Shown one piece after another: positions 45,979 to 54,171 of a stretch of 64,000 bases of DNA (positions are counted from its first letter, which is position 1; each line of letters begins with the position of its first letter). The notes beneath the pieces were generated by a model, which had not been told where the DNA came from, ran no database searches, and saw only the letters and a list, made by a program, of their open reading frames with translations. The stretch is from Bog-532 sp963805255 (lineage in GTDB: Bacteria > Actinomycetota > Actinomycetes > Streptosporangiales > Streptosporangiaceae), in assembly GCA_963805255.1 (NCBI GenBank), contig CAWDTK010000030.1, positions 1-64,000 of the forward strand, written 5' to 3'. The position numbers and the translations under genes were made by a program.

Positions 45979-47049
45979 ATGGGAAGCGAGACGCTCCCGC
46001 CGTTCGGCTTGTGGGAGGCGCTCGGCCGGTGGCAGTGGGCTCCGGTTGTCACGGCCACCGCCGTGATCGCGGCGGCTGCCTATCTCTGGGGTGTGCTGCG
46101 GGTGGGGCACCGCCATCCGGCCCGCCCATGGCCGCGCTGGCGAACCGGGATGTTCCTCGGCGGGCTGCTGGTCATCGTGCTGGCCACCGAGAGCGGGCTG
46201 GGCTGCTACGACGACGTGCTGTTCTGGGACCACATGATCCAGCACCTCTTGCTGATCATGGTCGCGCCGGCGCTGCTGATCGCCGGCCAGCCGGTGACCC
46301 TGCTGCTGCACGCAAGCCGGAATCCCCTGCACACCTGGGCGAAGCGGATCGTGCGGTCCCGCGTCGCTGCGGCGCTCACCTGGCCGCCGTTCGGCGTCGC
46401 GTTGTACGCCGCGACGATCACGGGCACGCATCTCACGAGCTTCATGAACCTCGTGCTGACGAACGACGCGGCGCATAACGCCGAGCACGCGCTCTTCATC
46501 ATCGCGGGCTACCTGTACCTGCTGCCGCTGATCGGGAGTGAGCCGATCCGCTGGCGGCTCTCCTACCCCGTCCGGCTGATCTTCCTGTTCATCGCCATGC
46601 CGGTGGACGCGTTCACCGGGGTGGCCCTGGGCTCCTACTCAAGCGACCCGTTCCCGGTGACGTCGGGTATGCGCCACCGCACCTGGGGGCCAAGTCCCCT
46701 CGATGACGTGCACATCGGCGGCGCTGTGATGTGGGTCGGCGGTTCCGCGATCATGTTCGTGCTGATCATGGTGACGTTCCTCGCCTGGAGCCGGAAGGGC
46801 CAGCGCGCCGACGGACGCGGCTGGCTCGAAGCGGCGCGCCGGGCCAATCTCGAGCATCTGACCGGTGCGGATGTCTCCCCAGCCGCCAGCGTGGCCAGTC
46901 CCGGCACCGTCTCCCGGACTGGAGCCGCCACCACCCCTGCGGGCCCTGCGAGGCCGGCCATTTCCGGCATCGACGAGGACGACGAGCAGCTCGCCGCCTA
47001 CAACGCCTTCCTCGCCCGGATCAACCAGGGCGGCCAGCAGCAGCCGTAG
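45979..47049 (+). CDS. Cytochrome c oxidase assembly protein, caa3 CtaG family
   Basis: A 356-aa polytopic membrane protein starting at ATG 45979. The caa3_CtaG family shows in LFWDHMIQHLLLIMVAPALL, HNAEHALFIIAGYLYLLPLIG and the repeated hydrophobic helices, with His residues in the helices that may bind copper. The C-terminal 90 residues are hydrophilic and end in an acidic motif (GIDEDDEQLAAYNAFLARI), usual for actinobacterial members. It is involved in copper delivery to haem-copper oxidases. It sits on the same strand as the sigma/anti-sigma pair, 53 bases downstream. Confidence 0.9.
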   Translation: MGSETLPPFGLWEALGRWQWAPVVTATAVIAAAAYLWGVLRVGHRHPARPWPRWRTGMFLGGLLVIVLATESGLGCYDDVLFWDHMIQHLLLIMVAPALLIAGQPVTLLLHASRNPLHTWAKRIVRSRVAAALTWPPFGVALYAATITGTHLTSFMNLVLTNDAAHNAEHALFIIAGYLYLLPLIGSEPIRWRLSYPVRLIFLFIAMPVDAFTGVALGSYSSDPFPVTSGMRHRTWGPSPLDDVHIGGAVMWVGGSAIMFVLIMVTFLAWSRKGQRADGRGWLEAARRANLEHLTGADVSPAASVASPGTVSRTGAATTPAGPARPAISGIDEDDEQLAAYNAFLARINQGGQQQP

Positions 47050-47050
47050 C

Positions 47051-47430
47051 TCAGCGCAAGCCGAGGGAGTGCAGCCAGCCGGTGAGCAGCCGGTTCACCT
47101 CATCGGGGCGTTCCTGCTGGACCCAGTGCCCGCAGCCGTCGAGGATGTGGGAGGAGACCAGCCCCGGCAGGGTGGCGGGGAAATTCTTGATGGCGCGAGC
47201 CGACCAGATGGTCGGGCCGTCGAGCTCCCGCCGATGAACAGGGACGGCTGCGTGATCGGCGCCCCGTGCCACGCGGCGAGATCCGCCCAGTCCCGTCGAC
47301 GTTCCGGTACCGGTTCAGCGGCCCGGTGAGCCCGGCCCGCTCGAACTCGCCTGCGTAGATGTCGAGGTCGGCCTCGGTCAGCCAGCAGGGCCGGGCCGCA
47401 CCGGCCGGGAAACGATCACGTCGGTCATGT
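47051..47430 (-). pseudogene. C-terminal fragment of an alpha/beta hydrolase (epoxide hydrolase-like)
   Basis: In two frames the minus strand reads CWLTEADLDIYAGEFERAGL-TGPLNRYRNVD and then LDGPTIWSARAIKNF ... LDGCGHWVQQERPDEVNRLL, the cap end and the catalytic His region of epoxide-hydrolase-type enzymes. A frameshift near 47290 separates them. The nucleophile half (about 200 residues) is absent. Its stop is next to the ctaG-type gene stop. Confidence 0.8.
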
Positions 47431-47547
47431 GCGACCACCTCCTCGGGGGTTTCCATGTTCGTTGGTTCTGCCGGGGTGCGACACGCCGGTAGGGATGTCT
47501 ACGGAAATCTAAGGACCGCGCTAGATCACGTCATAGAGTCCGATGCT

Positions 47548-48732
47548 GTGGACCCGGTACGGAACCCTTACGCCCCCGGCGCCGGACAGCGGCCGCCCGA
47601 ACTCGCCGGGCGCGACCGCGAGATCAGCCAGTTCGAGGTTGTCCTGGAGCGCGTCGCGCGCGGGCGCCCCGAGCGCAGCATGGTGCTGACGGGTTTGCGC
47701 GGCGTCGGCAAGACCGTTCTGCTTAATACGTTCCGGTCGATGGCGATGCAGCGGCTGTGGGGCACCGGGAAGATCGAGGCGCGGCCCGAGCAGTCGATCC
47801 GGCGCCCGGTCGCGGCAGCACTGCACATGGCGGTGCGTGAGCTCGCCCCGCGGCATCGCGCGCCCGACCGGATCGAGCAGTTCCTGGCCGTGCTCAAGGC
47901 GTTCGCACTCCGTGACCCGAAGGCGCCCAAGGGCACCTCGGTGACCACGCAGCTGGGGATCGACGTGCCCGCCGCGCGCGGCCGCGCCGATTCCGGGGAT
48001 CTCGAAATTGACCTGACCGAGCTGTTCGCCGACGCTGCATCGGTCGCCGCCGACCTGAGCGTCGGCATCGCGCTCTTCATTGACGAGATGCAGGACGTGC
48101 CAGCGCCCGACATATCGGCCCTGTGCGCGGCCTGCCACGAGCTTGCCCAGAACGGCGGTCCGCTGATCGTGGTCGGGGCCGGCCTGCCGCATCTGCCGTC
48201 CGTGCTGTCGGCAAGCAAGAGTTATTCGGAGCGGCTTTTCCGCTACGTCCGCATCGACCGTCTGGAACGATCCGCTGCCGACCTCGCGCTGATCGCTCCG
48301 GCCGAGCGGGAGGATGTGACCTTCGACCCCGGTGCTCTCGATGCCCTGTACGAGGCGGCCGACGGCTACCCGTACTTCGTGCAGGCCTACGGCAAGGTGA
48401 CCTGGGACGTCGCAGCGGCGAGCCCAGTGACGGCGAAGGATGTGCGCGTCGCGGCGCCGGAAGCCGAGGGGGAGCTCGCGGTGGGGTTCTTCGGCAGCAG
48501 GTACGAGCGCGCGACCCCGGCGGAACGCGAGTACATGCGGGCGATGGCGACTTTGGGAGATGACCCCGTGCCGACGTCGGCCGTCGCCGAAGAACTCAGC
48601 CGCAAGCCCTCCAGCCTGTCGCCCGCGCGCGACGGCCTGATCAAGAAGGGCCTGATCTACAGCTCAGAGCGTGGCCTGATCGCGTTCACCGTTCCGCACT
48701 TCGGCAAGTTCCTGCGCTCTCAGCCGGCCTAA
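47548..48732 (+). CDS. AAA ATPase with C-terminal winged helix
   Basis: A 394-aa cytoplasmic ATPase from GTG 47548 (VDPVRNPYAPGAGQRPPELA); upstream codons in frame overlap the hydrolase remnant and are not gene-like. Walker A is GLRGVGKT, Walker B ALFIDEMQD, and sensor-type sequence IVVGAGLPHLPS follows. The C-terminus (VPTSAVAEELSRKPSSLSPA-RDGLIKKGLI) is a winged helix, as in Orc1/Cdc6-like and STAND-like ATPases. Such stand-alone proteins are common in actinomycetes and often have unknown roles. Confidence 0.85.
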   Translation: MDPVRNPYAPGAGQRPPELAGRDREISQFEVVLERVARGRPERSMVLTGLRGVGKTVLLNTFRSMAMQRLWGTGKIEARPEQSIRRPVAAALHMAVRELAPRHRAPDRIEQFLAVLKAFALRDPKAPKGTSVTTQLGIDVPAARGRADSGDLEIDLTELFADAASVAADLSVGIALFIDEMQDVPAPDISALCAACHELAQNGGPLIVVGAGLPHLPSVLSASKSYSERLFRYVRIDRLERSAADLALIAPAEREDVTFDPGALDALYEAADGYPYFVQAYGKVTWDVAAASPVTAKDVRVAAPEAEGELAVGFFGSRYERATPAEREYMRAMATLGDDPVPTSAVAEELSRKPSSLSPARDGLIKKGLIYSSERGLIAFTVPHFGKFLRSQPA

Positions 48733-48784
48733 CCGCGGACTGCTCGGTGGTTATAAAGCTTTCTACCCTCAGCCAGATACTGGT

Positions 48785-49855
48785 TTAGAAGGTTGCAGAA
48801 CTGCCGCGGCGGGGCTGCCGGGCCAGCACATCATCGGCGGGCTGCGCGGGCAGGCCGGCAAGCCAGCGGCCCGTGGCCGGTGGTGGCGTCACGTCCAGCG
48901 GCTGCGGCACATCCACTGGCTGCCTCGCGTAGAGCGGCCGCGTGACGTCCAGTTGGGGCAGCTCACGGAGCCGGGCTGGCTGAGCCGCCGGCCGCCGGGA
49001 CCCTGGGCCCTGAGCCGCGTGCGTACGGGCGGGCAGGTCGGTGAGTACCTCGTCGGTGACGGCATCCAGCACGGCAGCGCGGATCTGGGGACGGCGCGAC
49101 CGGAGGTAGACGGCGAAGACGACGTCAACGTGGCGGCTGCCCACCTCGCCCGGGTAGAGCACGTAGCGCCAGCATCCCTCGCGCCAGATGTCGGTCGGCG
49201 CGGCCGAGGTGACCGTGGCGGCGTACCGGCGCCACTGCGCGCTGCCGGTCAGCGAACTGAGCGTGCGATCGACGCTTACCCGCCGGATCTCGCAGGGTTC
49301 CGAGTAGCCGAGCCGGATCATTGCTTCACCGATTTCCGGCGACAGCGTCGCGACCAGGAGAAGCTCTGCGGCCAGGAGCCCGATCCGCAGACCCGCCGCG
49401 GATCCCGAGGCCGGCATGCCCAGGGGAGCCTGCCCGATCGTGGCAATGGCCGCGACGGCGAGCAGGACCGACCGGGCGATCGTCCGCGCCCCCACGGGCG
49501 TGACGCTCAGCTCGCCGAAGCATCCGCACCCCGCGCCGGGCCGCCGCTCGCGCAGTTCCGCCAGCGCGCCCACGGCGATCAGGAACAGCAGGGTCGCGCC
49601 GACGCGGGCGAGCGTCGCCGGCAGGCCCGCGCCGCGCCGTCCGGCGGTCGCAATGAGCGCGATACCCAGCCCGAATTCGGTCGCGCACATGCATATCGCG
49701 ATTGGCCGGCGCAGCCGCAGCGGGAAGAGCGAGGTCGGCCCAAGGCCGGCCGCCATCTCCCGCGCACGCAGCACGCGAAAGGCTTTCGCCCCGCATCCGC
49801 CCAGCAGCATGGCGGCGAGGAGCGGAATCTGCACCTCCCTGATCGCACTGAGCAT
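48785..49855 (-). CDS. MauE-like membrane protein with long C-terminal tail
   Basis: A 356-aa protein. ATG 49855 was chosen because it lies three bases past the upstream gene's stop. Four to five N-terminal helices include IPLLAAMLLGGCGAKAF and CATEFGLGIALIATA, and the diagnostic GAGCGCFGELSVTPVG pair of cysteines of the MauE/DoxX-like family. Beyond residue 190 a soluble domain (SEPCEIRRVSVDRTLSSLTG ... WRRYAATVTSA) and a Pro-rich tail follow. MauE-type proteins help to form disulfides in partner proteins; the neighbouring Cys-rich gene is the obvious candidate. Confidence 0.8.
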   Translation of the reverse strand: MLSAIREVQIPLLAAMLLGGCGAKAFRVLRAREMAAGLGPTSLFPLRLRRPIAICMCATEFGLGIALIATAGRRGAGLPATLARVGATLLFLIAVGALAELRERRPGAGCGCFGELSVTPVGARTIARSVLLAVAAIATIGQAPLGMPASGSAAGLRIGLLAAELLLVATLSPEIGEAMIRLGYSEPCEIRRVSVDRTLSSLTGSAQWRRYAATVTSAAPTDIWREGCWRYVLYPGEVGSRHVDVVFAVYLRSRRPQIRAAVLDAVTDEVLTDLPARTHAAQGPGSRRPAAQPARLRELPQLDVTRPLYARQPVDVPQPLDVTPPPATGRWLAGLPAQPADDVLARQPRRGSSATF

Positions 49856-49857
49856 CG

Positions 49858-51099
49858 TCAGCCGCCAATCGTGATCGTCGCGTTGAAGCATCCGCGGTCA
49901 AGATCGCCACCGAGATCGACAAACGCGGACATGGTAAGGTCGGCCACCCGGCCGCGCGGTGACGTGCCGCAGGTGACGCACCGATCGCAGAACAGGCGCG
50001 CTGCAGCCCCGCAGCCGGTCACGGGAAGATCCCGCGCGCGCTGCGCGCAGTCGTTACGGATCCGCAGCATGCTTCCCAGAGACAGATAGGGCAGCCGGAC
50101 ACACCCCGGGCCGGCCCGGTGCGGGTCGACGGCGTAGCGTTCCGCGTTGCGGAAGTCGCCGGGACTGTGCGCCGGATCGTGATCAGCCGCGGCCGCCATG
50201 TACGGGGCCCCGCCTTGGCCGCCGGTGACAAGCCCGCCGCCGGGCACGCGCGTATGCCGGCCGCCGTTCGAGCAGGCCGCCCCGGCCGGAAATGCGGAGT
50301 CGCGAGTATGGACGCGATCGTGGCCTTCGCAGCCGGTTTCCGGGTCGAGCGCCGGGTAGGCGACGCCCAGCAGGCCCTCCGGTTCCTCGCCGGGCTCATG
50401 CCAGGTAGCGGTACCGTTGATCGAATCTGGGATGTGCCCGCTGACCATTGGCGGGCTCGGCGGGTGGCCGGCGCGGTACGGCGGCTGAGAGGTCGCGGGA
50501 ATCAGGCCTTCCACGAACCCGGGGCGGCGCAGCCCGATGACGTCGATCAGGTACCCAGGCTGCAGGCGGGGAAACCGCACCTGGATGCGCCCGGTCGCGT
50601 ACGGCGGGATGACGAGAATCTTCCGCCCCTTCCCGGTGCCCTCATCGATCAGCAGAGTGCCGGCGTCCCGTTCCACGATCGTCCCGGTCACGCGGCCGAT
50701 CTCCGCCCAGATGCGGTCAGCAGTCATGCCCCGCGCATAATTGCGCTTCACAATTGCTTTATCGCCTTGCCTGAGCGCGGCCGGAGCCACGGGACCCCCG
50801 CGCCAGGCCGCCGTTGATGCCGCAAGGGTGAGCCGCTCCTCGCCTACCGCGGTCTGGAGCACCAGCACGTGTGGGCTAACATCTAGCACAGTTCCAATAA
50901 CTGCATGTGTCGTTTCGCTGTTCACGACGTTGGCGGACTCAGCCGATGAAGCCTCATCGGGGTCGTCTAGCGCCCCGAACAGCGCGGACTTCAGCAGCCT
51001 CCGGCGGGCAGAACGTGCGGGACTGACAGCGTCCGTGAGATCGTCAGCGGACAGGCTATGGTCGTGCAGACTGTGCACTTGCCCCCCATGGGATTGCAT
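49858..51099 (-). CDS. Cys-rich protein of unknown function, coupled to MauE-like gene
   Basis: A 413-aa protein from ATG 51099. Earlier in-frame codons lie opposite the divergent sigma gene and are not used. The N-terminus has SARRRLLKSALFGALDD but no clear signal peptide. Residues ~60-185 form a beta-rich region with ATGRIQVRFPRLQPGYLIDV. The last 130 residues hold about ten cysteines (GCEGHD, AACSNG, GCVRLP, NDCAQR, TGCGAA, LFCDRCVTCG, RGCFNA). It is not recognised as a named family. Gene order suggests it is the substrate of the MauE-like protein. Confidence 0.75.
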   Translation of the reverse strand: MQSHGGQVHSLHDHSLSADDLTDAVSPARSARRRLLKSALFGALDDPDEASSAESANVVNSETTHAVIGTVLDVSPHVLVLQTAVGEERLTLAASTAAWRGGPVAPAALRQGDKAIVKRNYARGMTADRIWAEIGRVTGTIVERDAGTLLIDEGTGKGRKILVIPPYATGRIQVRFPRLQPGYLIDVIGLRRPGFVEGLIPATSQPPYRAGHPPSPPMVSGHIPDSINGTATWHEPGEEPEGLLGVAYPALDPETGCEGHDRVHTRDSAFPAGAACSNGGRHTRVPGGGLVTGGQGGAPYMAAAADHDPAHSPGDFRNAERYAVDPHRAGPGCVRLPYLSLGSMLRIRNDCAQRARDLPVTGCGAAARLFCDRCVTCGTSPRGRVADLTMSAFVDLGGDLDRGCFNATITIGG

Positions 51100-51300
51100 G
51101 CCTGTCCTTCGACGATGCTTACAATCGGCGGCCTGCGTCAAGCGGATCCGCAACCTTTTTGGAACGTTCACTGAGAGGTACATTCGCCGTATATCGAAAT
51201 TGTGTCCAAAGCTCGCAGGCAACCGGTGCGAATCTAACCACCATCGCAGATGCCCCGCAGATGTTGGTGCACATCCGGCTACTTTATGTAGCGTAAGCTC

Positions 51301-51918
51301 ATGAGGACCCGGACCGGCCGCGCTGGTGAGCGGGTACACGCTGAAAGCGATGACCCGAACGGGGCGTCGCATGAAGACTCTGGCCAGGGCGACCTCGACC
51401 AGGATGGCGAGGCCGCCTTCCGCGAGTACGTCACCGCACGCGGTGCCACCCTGCTGAGGATCGCCCTGCTGCTCACCGGCAACCGGGCCGACGCTGAGGA
51501 CCTGCTGCAGGCGGCGCTGGCCAAGACCTACCTGGCGTGGGACCGGATCCACGATCGCGCCGCTCTGGACAAGTACGTCAAGCGCGCCATGGTCAACACT
51601 CAGATCTCCTGGTGGCGGCGCCGCCGCGTCGACGAATTCCCGACCGAAGACATCCCTGACTGGGCCGTCGCCGAGCAACTGCCGCCCGGCGAGCTCGAGG
51701 ACACGGTCCGCCGTGCCCTGGCCCGGTTGCCCCAGCGGATGCGGGCCGCCGTCGTCCTCCGGTACTACGAGGACATGAGCGAGCCGGAGATCGCGGACGC
51801 CCTCGGCGTGAGCCGCGGGACCGTCAAGAGCACGGTGTCCCGTGCCGTGGCGAAACTGAGGATTGACGCCGAACTGTCGGGATGCGTGCCGGGCGGTGCG
51901 GGAGCGGCCGATCACTGA
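51301..51918 (+). CDS. ECF sigma factor, SigE-like family
   Basis: A 205-aa sigma factor. Region 2 is FREYVTARGATLLRIALLLT-GNRADAEDLLQAALAKTYLA, and region 4 is LARLPQRMRAAVVLRYYEDM-SEPEIADALGVSRGTVKSTV. The alternation of region 2 with the WWRRRRVDE motif is typical of actinobacterial SigE-family ECF proteins. ATG 51301 starts an acidic 35-residue leader. It diverges from the Cys-rich/MauE operon over a 200-bp intergenic region, so it may drive that operon. No anti-sigma gene is adjacent. Confidence 0.88.
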   Translation: MRTRTGRAGERVHAESDDPNGASHEDSGQGDLDQDGEAAFREYVTARGATLLRIALLLTGNRADAEDLLQAALAKTYLAWDRIHDRAALDKYVKRAMVNTQISWWRRRRVDEFPTEDIPDWAVAEQLPPGELEDTVRRALARLPQRMRAAVVLRYYEDMSEPEIADALGVSRGTVKSTVSRAVAKLRIDAELSGCVPGGAGAADH

Positions 51919-51937
51919 ATGATGACCATCCGACGAC

Positions 51938-52162
51938 AAGTGGGGGGAGCGGCCCTTCGCGGCGGTTGTCGTCCGGGATGGCGCGGAGGTGTCCGCAGAG
52001 CACCTGCGGGACCACATGGCCGCCAGCGTGCCGCGCTGGCAGCTTCCCGAGCGCCCGGCGTACATCGACGAGGTGCCGAAGACCAGCGTGGGCAAGTTTT
52101 CCAAGCAGACGATGAGAGAGGCCTGCGCGCACGGCGAGTACAAAGTCACCCAGGTTGGATGA
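51938..52162 (+). pseudogene. C-terminal fragment of a fatty-acyl-CoA ligase
   Basis: It is in frame for 74 residues: WGERPFAAVVVRDGAEVSAE, LRDHMAASVPRWQLPERPAY and IDEVPKTSVGKFSKQTMREA, the AMP-binding C-terminal domain with its catalytic Lys. The N-terminal ~450 residues are absent, and the fragment starts directly after the sigma gene. Confidence 0.85.
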
Positions 52163-52236
52163 CGCGAGCGCACGGGATACCCTTGACCCTCGTCAGGACG
52201 CGTCGCGGTCGGCTGGCACGCACCGTCCCGTCGGTT

Positions 52237-52326
52237 GGAGGCTTCGCCTAGTCCGGTCTATGGCGCCGCACTGCTAATGCGGTTTGGGTTTACCGCCCAT
52301 CCGGGGTTCAAATCCCCGAGCCTCCG
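52237..52326 (+). tRNA. tRNA-Ser(GCU)
   Basis: Acceptor GGAGGCT (52237-52243) pairs with AGCCTCC. The anticodon loop CTGCTAA carries GCT. A long variable arm (GGGTTTACCGCCC) marks a class II tRNA, and the T arm is CCGGGGTTCAAATCCCCGA. The discriminator is G, and CCA is not encoded. It is followed directly by a strong terminator. Confidence 0.95.
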
Positions 52327-52340
52327 CTCGCTCGCTCGTA

Positions 52341-52388
52341 AGCAGCGGTTTTACCCAGTCACGCTTCTGGGTAGGCCGCTGCTTTTTG
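52341..52388 (+). terminator. Rho-independent terminator after tRNA-Ser
   Basis: A long two-part hairpin, AGCAGCGG...CCGCTGCT enclosing TACCCAG...CTGGGTA, is followed by TTTTT. Confidence 0.9.
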
Positions 52389-52453
52389 CATTCACCGACG
52401 ACCTCCCTGCGGAGGCGACGTTCACGAACCCCCGACTCGATTCGCACCTGCTC

Positions 52454-52606
52454 TCACGGCTCCGGAGGGCAAGCCTGTCGCTGGCGGCTAGCTGTGGGCA
52501 CATGGCGTCGCCCACTTCCTTGGGGCCGCATCTGGAACGGCGAGTGCGCTCGCCGCGCCGCGCAGAACGCGCGCAGCGCCTCGTACCCGGGTGGGGTTTC
52601 CGACAT
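52454..52606 (-). CDS. Possible 50-aa protein
   Basis: A short frame from ATG 52606 (MSETPPGYEALRAFCAARRA) with AGGATTC upstream. It lies 36 bases downstream of a palindromic operator-like sequence on the same strand. It could be the start of a longer gene broken by a frameshift near 52510. The family is not recognised. Confidence 0.3.
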   Translation of the reverse strand: MSETPPGYEALRAFCAARRAHSPFQMRPQGSGRRHVPTASRQRQACPPEP

Positions 52607-52641
52607 GGTGAAGAATCCTCGCATATCACGAGTTGACAACG

Positions 52642-52659
52642 AATTACATCTATGTAATT
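52642..52659. promoter_or_regulatory. AT-rich palindromic operator candidate
   Basis: AATTACATCTATGTAATT has 8-base arms around a CT spacer in otherwise GC-rich DNA. Similar ATTACAT/ATGTAAT palindromes serve PadR- and MarR-type repressors; which protein binds here is unknown. Confidence 0.45.
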
Positions 52660-52767
52660 TAACAGCCGCGGACGGGAGAGATGTCCTGACATGCTGCCCG
52701 GGACAGGCCCGGCGACAGGCACAGCGAGCCGAGTAGGCGGGCGCGATTCCGGCGTTAGGAACCCTTC

Positions 52768-53523
52768 GTGCGTTCAGTCAGGCATCGCAGTAACAGGAAG
52801 ATCAGGCGGACCGGGCAGCACACGGCGCCGTCTCAGGCGGCGAAGGTTGCGCAGAAGGCAGGAAAGGCGGCTCCCGCGATCGCGGTGGCGGGAGCGCTGA
52901 CGGTGTCTCCCCAGGTGCACAAACCCGCCCCGCGTGGGCCAGCGGCCACTGTGCACGTGATCCACCTGCACACGCACCTGGCGGCCCACACGTACACCGT
53001 CCAGGCTGCAGACACTCTGTCACGGATCGCTCAGCGGTTCTACGGCCAGCCCGTCGCGTGGCCGTGGCTGTATCGGGTAAACCGAGCGGAGATCACCGAC
53101 CCTGGGCTAATTTCCCCCGGACAGGTGCTGGACGTCCCGGCGAATCTGCCTGGCAGCTTCACGGCGCACCGTGTGCCTGTCGGCACACCCAAATATAGGC
53201 CACGGCATGCCGCGGCCCCGGCAGCAGCACCGCCGCCCCCGCCTGCCCCTGCGCGGCAGGGCGGGATCTTCGGCTACGCCGCCCTCGAGCAGCTGTGGGT
53301 GGCCGAAGACGGCAACCCAGCCGACGAGGCGTTCGCCGCCTGCATCGCCGAACACGAGTCCGGCGGTAATCCGGAAGCAATCTCCCCCACCAGCGATTAC
53401 GGGCTCTGGCAGGAGCATGACGATCCGGCTGCCCTCGACCCGGTCGTCAGCGCTAAGACTGCGGTGCAGATGTCTTCTGACGGGACGAACTGGTCAGCGT
53501 GGACCACCGAGCCCGACTGCTGA
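52768..53523 (+). CDS. LysM-domain lytic transglycosylase-like secreted protein
   Basis: A 251-aa protein starting at GTG 52768. A basic N-terminus precedes a hydrophobic stretch (AAPAIAVAGALTVSPQVHK). The LysM domain is HTYTVQAADTLSRIAQRFYG ... LYRVNRAEITDPGLISPGQV. A Pro/Ala linker leads to a transglycosylase-like domain, AFAACIAEHESGGNPEAISP-TSDYGLWQ, with the catalytic Glu in AEHESGG. It likely binds and trims peptidoglycan. The signal peptide is weak, so export is inferred. Confidence 0.8.
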   Translation: MRSVRHRSNRKIRRTGQHTAPSQAAKVAQKAGKAAPAIAVAGALTVSPQVHKPAPRGPAATVHVIHLHTHLAAHTYTVQAADTLSRIAQRFYGQPVAWPWLYRVNRAEITDPGLISPGQVLDVPANLPGSFTAHRVPVGTPKYRPRHAAAPAAAPPPPPAPARQGGIFGYAALEQLWVAEDGNPADEAFAACIAEHESGGNPEAISPTSDYGLWQEHDDPAALDPVVSAKTAVQMSSDGTNWSAWTTEPDC

Positions 53524-54171
53524 CGTCCCCTGCAGCAGCCGGGTCAGCGCGGCTTTCCGCGAGGTCATGACCACTCGATCAGCCCGTCCGTGATACCCTG
53601 GGCGGGAACGTGCCGGCCAGACACCGAGGTGGTGGTGCCCGGCGTGAGGCTGGTCAGGGTGGCGTCGGCCGCCGTCATGTCCGCAGTATTGCAGTATCTA
53701 CGGCATTACGGCAGGTAGCCGCAGGTGCATCTGGCGGGCGGTGCGCGCAGGCCGGATCGGGGGCCCAGAAGGCAGGAGGCCCCGGCCGACCATAGTTTTC
53801 GGTGCGGCAGCCCCGCCGCCACAGCAAGCGAGCGGGAGGTGGCGCTGGCGCGCCGGGCCGCCAGCCGCTGGCCAAAGCCCACTGGCACTAAACGCCGGAT
53901 CAGCCCCCCAAGAACATCCCGTAACCGCTGACCACCAGGGTTTTGTCGTTGGCCCGCCCATTAAGCAGCGCCTATCCAGCACTGTGCTGCGGACCGTTGT
54001 TCTCCGTTTTCTGGCTCCCTGCTGAGTCGCCGGTCCAGGAGACCTGTTCGAAGCGCTCGAATGATGCGGTTGCACGCGCTAGCTCCCAGGCACGTCGAAC
54101 ACTCTCTTGGGTGTGGCCCTCTGGACGGCACGGTCACGCCCGGGCCGCCCGTCTGGCCGGCCTGCCGCCGG
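53524..54171. other. Intergenic stretch
   Basis: No convincing gene was seen. A 37-aa minus-strand frame (53565-53678) follows direct CAGTATTG/CAGTATCT repeats but has no support beyond an ATG. Confidence 0.5.

Noticed and set aside
51100..52173. N-terminal extension of the Cys-rich protein to 771 aa
   Set aside because: The extension lies opposite the divergent ECF sigma gene and the acyl-CoA ligase fragment, whose strand is clearly coding.
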